DNA from: an uncultured Microcaldota archaeon
GTDB lineage: Archaea > Micrarchaeota > Micrarchaeia > Anstonellales > Bilamarchaeaceae
Length of the DNA stretch: 8,465 nucleotides
Reading direction: 5' to 3'
NCBI GenBank assembly: GCA_903835325.1
Contig: CAILMU010000004.1
Location: 1 to 8,465, forward strand
Under the pieces are notes generated by a model, which saw only the letters and a program-made list of their open reading frames with translations, was not told the origin of the DNA and did no database searches. A program made the position numbers and the translations under genes. The number at the start of each line of letters is the position of its first letter. Within the stretch, counting starts at the first letter, position 1. Shown here piece by piece: positions 5,058 to 8,465 of the stretch.

Positions 5058-5204
5058 GTGAAATTGTCTTCTGTCACTACCACGAAAGCGTCCGAAGGCC
5101 CGTCGGCAGAAATCCTGAGCGTCAAGCTGATCGTTTTTACACGTTCCTGTCCACTATGTCGCGTATTATCTGATGCCGTTGGTTCGGAGGTGTGCTGCCA
5201 GTAA
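5058..5204 (+). CDS. Possible 48-residue CxxC mini-protein
   Basis: A GTG at 5058 follows a very strong ribosome binding site, GAGGAGG at 5044-5050, seven bases upstream. The 48 residues include VKLIVFTRSCPLCRVLSDAV: a hydrophobic strand, then C-P-L-C (C31/C34), then a helix. This looks like the first strand, active site and first helix of a thioredoxin/glutaredoxin fold, but the rest of such a domain (some 40 residues) is missing, so it would be a mini-protein or a truncated remnant. Its second half overlaps the end of the 203-residue gene on the other strand (5137-5204), which argues for caution. A second cysteine pair, C46/C47, lies close to the stop. Confidence 0.3.
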   Translation: MKLSSVTTTKASEGPSAEILSVKLIVFTRSCPLCRVLSDAVGSEVCCQ

Positions 5205-5748
5205 CGTCATCCCAAGGGGATTTGTATTCCACCGTGGCCACTGTGAAATCAACCGCATCCCGGGACGGATTGGATGCGAATACCATTACGTATAGCGGCT
5301 TTTTCGGATGGTATGGATACATGTAATCAAGAGGGGCGCCGCTCGTCCTCATGACAAATATATCGGTTCCATCGTCAATCCGCAAAAACCTCCTCAGCTC
5401 GCTTATTTCAACCACTGGGCCCTCCAGCCCGTTCCACTGTTCAGGCTGTGAGCATATCTGGAAACCCCCAACTGAATTGCTTATCTTCCATAGCGTTCTC
5501 GCATTTTTCACTGTGGGGCGGATGAATACCTGCCCATCTATGCATTCCTTCGGAGGGAACTTCTGTTTCAAGCTCTCGAATTGGCTTCGTGGCATCTGCC
5601 CTGCGGCTTTGATTACGAACTTCGTAGCCCAGTGGCTCTCGCGGAAAGTATCCGTGAGGGGCTTACAGCCAATCTGCATCTGTTTGCGGAAGCCCCGTGC
5701 CGCAATATCCTCGCTTTCGTGCCTGAGGTTCCTTAGTTTCTGTGGCAT
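5137..5748 (-). CDS. Unrecognised 203-residue protein
   Basis: I do not recognise this family. The protein is mixed alpha/beta in appearance, soluble, with no signal peptide, no membrane segment and no CxxC motif. It opens basic and helical (MPQKLRNLRHESEDIAARGF), continues through an aromatic-rich middle (WKISNS near the centre, then ISELRRFLRIDDGTDIFVMR), and ends with strands such as PLYVMVFAS and FTVATVEY before a short helical C terminus. The reading on the opposite strand is less protein-like. The ATG at 5748 has no ribosome binding site, but a TATA-like AATTAAAAAC is centred 28 nt upstream, which fits a leaderless mRNA. It stands alone between the tRNA-Thr gene and the repeat block, an accessory-looking setting. 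Function unknown. Confidence 0.7.
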   Translation of the reverse strand: MPQKLRNLRHESEDIAARGFRKQMQIGCKPLTDTFRESHWATKFVIKAAGQMPRSQFESLKQKFPPKECIDGQVFIRPTVKNARTLWKISNSVGGFQICSQPEQWNGLEGPVVEISELRRFLRIDDGTDIFVMRTSGAPLDYMYPYHPKKPLYVMVFASNPSRDAVDFTVATVEYKSPWDDVTGSTPPNQRHQIIRDIVDRNV

Positions 5749-5770
5749 GGTATTCCATTAAGCGATGAAA

Positions 5771-5780
5771 GTTTTTAATT
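5771..5780 (-). promoter_or_regulatory. TATA box of the 203-residue gene, leaderless spacing
   Basis: On the minus strand this reads AATTAAAAAC, centred about 28 nt before the ATG at 5748, so the transcript would begin at or next to the start codon. Confidence 0.45.
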
Positions 5781-5907
5781 ATCCGTACTTGGCAGTGCGT
5801 TGCGTCATAAAAAGCTCTTATCAAACTTATTGTCAAATCACGTATTCTTCCCTCAACTAGGGCTTATTCACTTCGATAAAAGTAGTATTCTAACTAAAGC
5901 GTAATGA

Positions 5908-5979
5908 AGCCTCCGGAGGGATTTGAACCCCCGACCTACTCCTTACAAGAGAGTCGCTCTGCTGCTGAGCTACGGAGGC
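5908..5979 (-). tRNA. trnT-UGU: tRNA-Thr (anticodon UGU)
   Basis: A full cloverleaf on the minus strand: acceptor GCCTCCG/CGGAGGC with all seven pairs, D stem GCTC/GAGC, anticodon stem ACTCT/GGAGT closing the loop CTTGTAA, and T stem GGGGG/CCCTC with the loop TTCAAAT. The anticodon TGT (plus-strand bases 5945-5947) reads ACA and other Thr codons. The discriminator base is U73, the usual base for archaeal tRNA-Thr. CCA is not encoded and there is no intron. On the plus strand the neighbouring HEAT-repeat gene points away from it. Confidence 0.97.
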
Positions 5980-6006
5980 AGCATTCGGAATTCATATGCA
6001 TCTGAT

Positions 6007-6018
6007 ATGTTTTTATCT
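6007..6018. promoter_or_regulatory. Shared TATA region between tRNA-Thr and the HEAT gene
   Basis: TATGTTTTTATC lies between the two divergent genes. On the minus strand it reads GATAAAAACATA, centred about 33 nt from the tRNA 5' end. On the plus strand TTTTTATC is centred some 34 nt before the TTG of the HEAT-repeat gene. One AT-rich box could serve both directions. Confidence 0.4.
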
Positions 6019-6047
6019 TTGTCTCCTGCAATGATTACCGTGATCGA

Positions 6048-6833
6048 TTGGGAAAGACTGTATTCTCCGGGAAAGAAATCAAGCAACCGCCCCCTCTAGT
6101 CCCTGTAGCCAAGACCGAGGAAGAGGTCCTACGCTCGTATATACTGATAGCTTTCGACACCTCTCGTTATGTCCAGGAACGCAAATATGCTGTCGATGCC
6201 CTGAGGTTTTTCGATTCTGAGAAGGCGACCGATGCGTTGCTCCATCTCACGCACGATAAAACATCGCTGATCCGTGCTGAAGCGATCATGAGCCTCGATG
6301 ACCGGAAAGGCCAGCGGGTCCTCGATGCTCTCTACGAATTGCTCAAGAACGGTCAAGACGGTATCGTACGCGAGACGGCCGCCTTTACGCTCGTAGTCCA
6401 TGCCATAAAGACGAGCAAAGGCGAAGCCGCCACTATCGTGAGAGCGTTATGCCGGGCCGCGACCGAGGATCCGGACCCGATGGTGCGCAATGCCACCGTT
6501 CTTCATCTGACCGATATCGTGAAAGACAAGGATATCTCCATTCCGATCAGGCAGTTCATCGCCGCATATTTTTCCCGCATAGCGGTTTCCAATGATGATA
6601 AGAAAATAAGGATAAACGCGATCAATGGGCTCGGGGAGATCGGCAACCCGGCATCGCCTGTCAAGCGGAGCGCGGCTTATGGGCTTCTTGTCAGCACCAT
6701 AGTCACTCCCGCCCTGCTGGCGGCGTCTATCAGCAGGGATAAGGATATCGCGGACGCGGCAGATGAGGCGCGGAAGCATGTCCTTGAATGGGAGAAGACG
6801 ATGAAGCTCCGTAAAGAAAGCGGCAAACCGTGA
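6048..6833 (+). CDS. HEAT-repeat protein
   Basis: A 261-residue helical protein. Paired-helix HEAT-like repeats run from about residue 44 to 245; the clearest are around ERKYAVDALRFF (44-55), SLIRAEAIMSLDD (73-85), GIVRETAAFTLVVHA (105-119), PMVRNATVLHLTDI (144-157) and KKIRINAINGLGEIG (185-199). Such proteins act as protein-protein scaffolds; no catalytic residues are visible. The N terminus (1-25) is Pro/Lys-rich. TTG at 6048 is the only usable start in frame near the coding onset; GTGATC (6040-6045) just before it could pair with 16S rRNA, and the transcript probably begins close by. An ATG at 6031 is in another frame that stops early. It precedes the TyrRS gene by 33 nt, but TyrRS appears to have its own promoter. 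Confidence 0.8.
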   Translation: MGKTVFSGKEIKQPPPLVPVAKTEEEVLRSYILIAFDTSRYVQERKYAVDALRFFDSEKATDALLHLTHDKTSLIRAEAIMSLDDRKGQRVLDALYELLKNGQDGIVRETAAFTLVVHAIKTSKGEAATIVRALCRAATEDPDPMVRNATVLHLTDIVKDKDISIPIRQFIAAYFSRIAVSNDDKKIRINAINGLGEIGNPASPVKRSAAYGLLVSTIVTPALLAASISRDKDIADAADEARKHVLEWEKTMKLRKESGKP

Positions 6834-6835
6834 GG

Positions 6836-6844
6836 ATTTTAACA
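6836..6844 (+). promoter_or_regulatory. TATA box of TyrRS, leaderless spacing
   Basis: ATTTTAACA is centred 27 nt before the ATG at 6867, with no ribosome binding site between them. This fits a leaderless TyrRS mRNA starting at the A of the ATG. Confidence 0.5.
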
Positions 6845-6866
6845 ACATCACAGCAATCGGTTCCCC

Positions 6867-7946
6867 ATGGACATCGAAACAAGGATCGAGCTAGTGAAGC
6901 GAGCGCCGATCGAAGAAGTCGTGACTGAGCAGGACCTCCGCACTATTTTCGAGACCTACGCCCACCCGAAGCACTATATCGGATTCGAGATATCCGGCAT
7001 GGTCCATATCGGGAGCGGCCTCTGCACCAGCCTGAAGCTCCGGGATTTCATCCAGGCAGGGATAAAACCGACCATATTCCTCGCCGACTATCATTCCTAC
7101 ATCAACGGAAAGCTCGGCGGAGACCTGAAGAAGATACAGGAAATCGGCACAGGATATTTCAAGCACGCTTTCATCTCGCTCGGGCTTGACGAATCGAAAG
7201 TGGATTTTGTTTTGGCGAGCGAACTTTACGACAGCGAGTATTGGAAAGAGGTTTTGAAAGTCGCGAAAGACACCACGATAAAACGCATGCTCCGATGCAT
7301 CACGATAATGGGCAGGAAAGAGGGCGATGCGACATCATCGGCTGTGGTTCTCTACCCTGCGATGCAGGCAGCAGACATCTTCATGCTCGACGTGCAGATA
7401 GCACATGCCGGGATGGACCAGCGGAAGGTCCACATGCTCGCGCGGGAGCTTTCGCACTCGTACAAGAAGGATTTCGTCGCTGTGCATGGTCACTTGCTCC
7501 CGGGTCTCCAAGGAACGCAGAGGATGAATCCGACTGCCAACGAAGAGGAGAAAGAGAACGCACTCATCGATGCCAAGATGAGCAAGAGCGTCCCGAACAG
7601 CGCGATATTCATCCATGATTCCGAGGAAGAAATCAAATCCAAAATCAAGAAAGCGTATTGCCCTGAGAAAATAGTGGAAGGCAACCCGATAATCGAATAC
7701 GCGGAATATCTCGTCCTCCGCGATAATAAGATGAAGATCGAGCGCCCTGCGAAATTCGGGGGCGACCTTGAAATCGTGGATGCGGAAGAGCTGAAGCGCG
7801 TCTACCTGGATGGCAAACTCCACCCGATGGATCTCAAGAACGCCGTCTCGCGCGAGCTCTGCGATATATTGAAACCGAGCAGGGAGTATTTCGCGAAGAA
7901 CAAACAATATCTCGAGCAGATAAGCGCCAAGGATATAACACGATGA
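6867..7946 (+). CDS. tyrS: Tyrosyl-tRNA synthetase, archaeal type
   Basis: A 359-residue class I synthetase charging tRNA-Tyr in the cytoplasm. The HIGH element is HIGS (47-50) in YIGFEISGMVHIGSG, and the KMSKS loop is complete at 237-241. Residues lining the tyrosine pocket in the archaeal enzyme are present: Y37, Y163, Q167 and D170 (within LYPAMQAADI), plus the GMDQRKVHMLARE helix (182-194). The C-terminal part has KFGGDL and HPMDLKNAV, the latter holding the aspartate that contacts the anticodon in the Methanocaldococcus enzyme. Compared with that shorter enzyme there is an extra acidic stretch, about NPTANEEEKENALID (221-235), just before KMSKS; longer archaeal forms have insertions at this place too. 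No separate anticodon domain of the bacterial kind is present, as expected. It looks intact. Confidence 0.97.
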   Translation: MDIETRIELVKRAPIEEVVTEQDLRTIFETYAHPKHYIGFEISGMVHIGSGLCTSLKLRDFIQAGIKPTIFLADYHSYINGKLGGDLKKIQEIGTGYFKHAFISLGLDESKVDFVLASELYDSEYWKEVLKVAKDTTIKRMLRCITIMGRKEGDATSSAVVLYPAMQAADIFMLDVQIAHAGMDQRKVHMLARELSHSYKKDFVAVHGHLLPGLQGTQRMNPTANEEEKENALIDAKMSKSVPNSAIFIHDSEEEIKSKIKKAYCPEKIVEGNPIIEYAEYLVLRDNKMKIERPAKFGGDLEIVDAEELKRVYLDGKLHPMDLKNAVSRELCDILKPSREYFAKNKQYLEQISAKDITR

Positions 7947-7986
7947 ATGCGCACCTCAAAATACGCCGAACCGATATTTCACGAAG

Positions 7987-7995
7987 TTTTAAAAA
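7987..7995 (+). promoter_or_regulatory. TATA box of the last gene, leaderless spacing
   Basis: TTTTAAAAA is centred 28 nt before the ATG at 8019, and no ribosome binding site is seen between them, so the mRNA is probably leaderless. Confidence 0.5.
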
Positions 7996-8018
7996 CCTCA
8001 GAAACCTTTAGCGTTCCG

Positions 8019-8465
8019 ATGGACGAGCAGAAAAAAACAGCTCCCAAGGACCAGGGTACGAAAACGACCGAGGTGAAAGAGCAGGAATCCAGGGACACTC
8101 TGGCTTCAAGGCAGGGCGAATTCCCCATCCCTGAATTCAAGACGATGACGGAAGCGCTCCAGAGCACGCAGATAGCCCTCGACACTTACGACGACATCTT
8201 CTCTGACTTCGACCCGTCCCCATATGAGACGCGCATCCTGTCCGACGACTTCCTGACCGAGCTCCTGAAGCGCTACGCCGAGACGCACAAAGGGGAGCTG
8301 CAGGTCATCTTCACGATACCTTCGGATCTCCGTTCCGAGAAGACCGAAGGCATAGTGAAGAAGAGGATCAAGGATTATTTCAAGGCCCGCCATGTGAAAC
8401 TGAAGAAGCAGGTCGAGGAGGACCGGAAAAGGGGGATGATGCGCGTCGCTGTGGCTGTGTTCGCA
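8019..8465 (+). CDS. Conserved-looking protein of unknown function, 3'-truncated by the window
   Basis: The first 149 codons are open to the window edge, so the C-terminal part is unseen. Residues 1-35 are Lys/Glu/Thr-rich and probably disordered. From about 44 a folded segment begins, with TYDDIFSDFDPSPYETRILSDDFL split across about 53-76, then a strand/loop QVIFTIPSD (91-99) and a long basic helical run (about 104-135) ending in RVAVAVF, which could be the start of a hydrophobic or membrane segment. The DPSPYETRILSDDF pattern recalls hypothetical proteins with a cytosolic domain before membrane helices, but this is memory of a pattern, not a firm identification. The start is set by the TATA box 28 nt upstream. 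It follows TyrRS after 72 nt. Confidence 0.75.
   Translation, partial: MDEQKKTAPKDQGTKTTEVKEQESRDTLASRQGEFPIPEFKTMTEALQSTQIALDTYDDIFSDFDPSPYETRILSDDFLTELLKRYAETHKGELQVIFTIPSDLRSEKTEGIVKKRIKDYFKARHVKLKKQVEEDRKRGMMRVAVAVFA

Noticed and set aside
5351..5761. Plus-strand 136-residue frame opposite the 203-residue gene
   Set aside because: The minus-strand reading is longer, better balanced in composition and has a fitting promoter; the plus reading is Ser/Pro/Cys-rich as antisense frames tend to be.

Overview
The window is archaeal. The evidence is a run of archaeal information-processing genes (GINS, ribosomal proteins L44e and S27e, aIF2-alpha, Nop10, a PAC2 protein, an archaeal-type TyrRS), TATA boxes about 27 nt upstream of predicted transcript starts, GGTGA/GGAG-type ribosome binding sites, GTG and TTG starts, a class III (archaeal pilin) signal peptide, and a tRNA-Thr with U73 and no encoded CCA. 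A small-genome lineage such as Micrarchaeota or another DPANN group is my guess from the style of the proteins; nothing in the window proves it.

Positions 1-3829 (+ strand) hold a replication/translation cluster known from many archaea: a zinc-binding protein that probably begins before the window, the GINS subunit Gins51 (type AB), then L44e, S27e and aIF2-alpha, followed by Nop10 and a PAC2-family protein. L44e, S27e and aIF2-alpha are very tightly packed, with S27e stop and aIF2-alpha start overlapping. Two members are odd. S27e has lost all four zinc-ribbon cysteines, and Nop10 keeps only the first of its two zinc knuckles. L44e, by contrast, keeps its four cysteines.

Positions 3830-4600 contain a short pilin-like secreted/membrane protein (TTG start, +) and a small OB-fold protein (-), overlapping tail to tail by 14 bp.

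Positions 4600-5980 are the accessory-looking part. A block of about 360 bp (4641-5000) has no convincing gene and is packed with short repeats and hairpins. Two pairs of hairpins differ from each other at paired positions, so that base-pairing is kept; this is the best candidate for an undescribed structured RNA or palindromic repeat element. It is followed by a possible 48-residue CxxC mini-ORF (+), an unrecognised 203-residue gene (-) and a tRNA-Thr(UGU) gene (-).

Positions 5981-8465 return to ordinary genes on the + strand: a HEAT-repeat protein, tyrosyl-tRNA synthetase, and the first 149 codons of an unrecognised protein. TyrRS, the last gene and the 203-residue gene all have a TATA-like box 27-28 nt before the start codon and no ribosome binding site, so they are probably leaderless transcripts.
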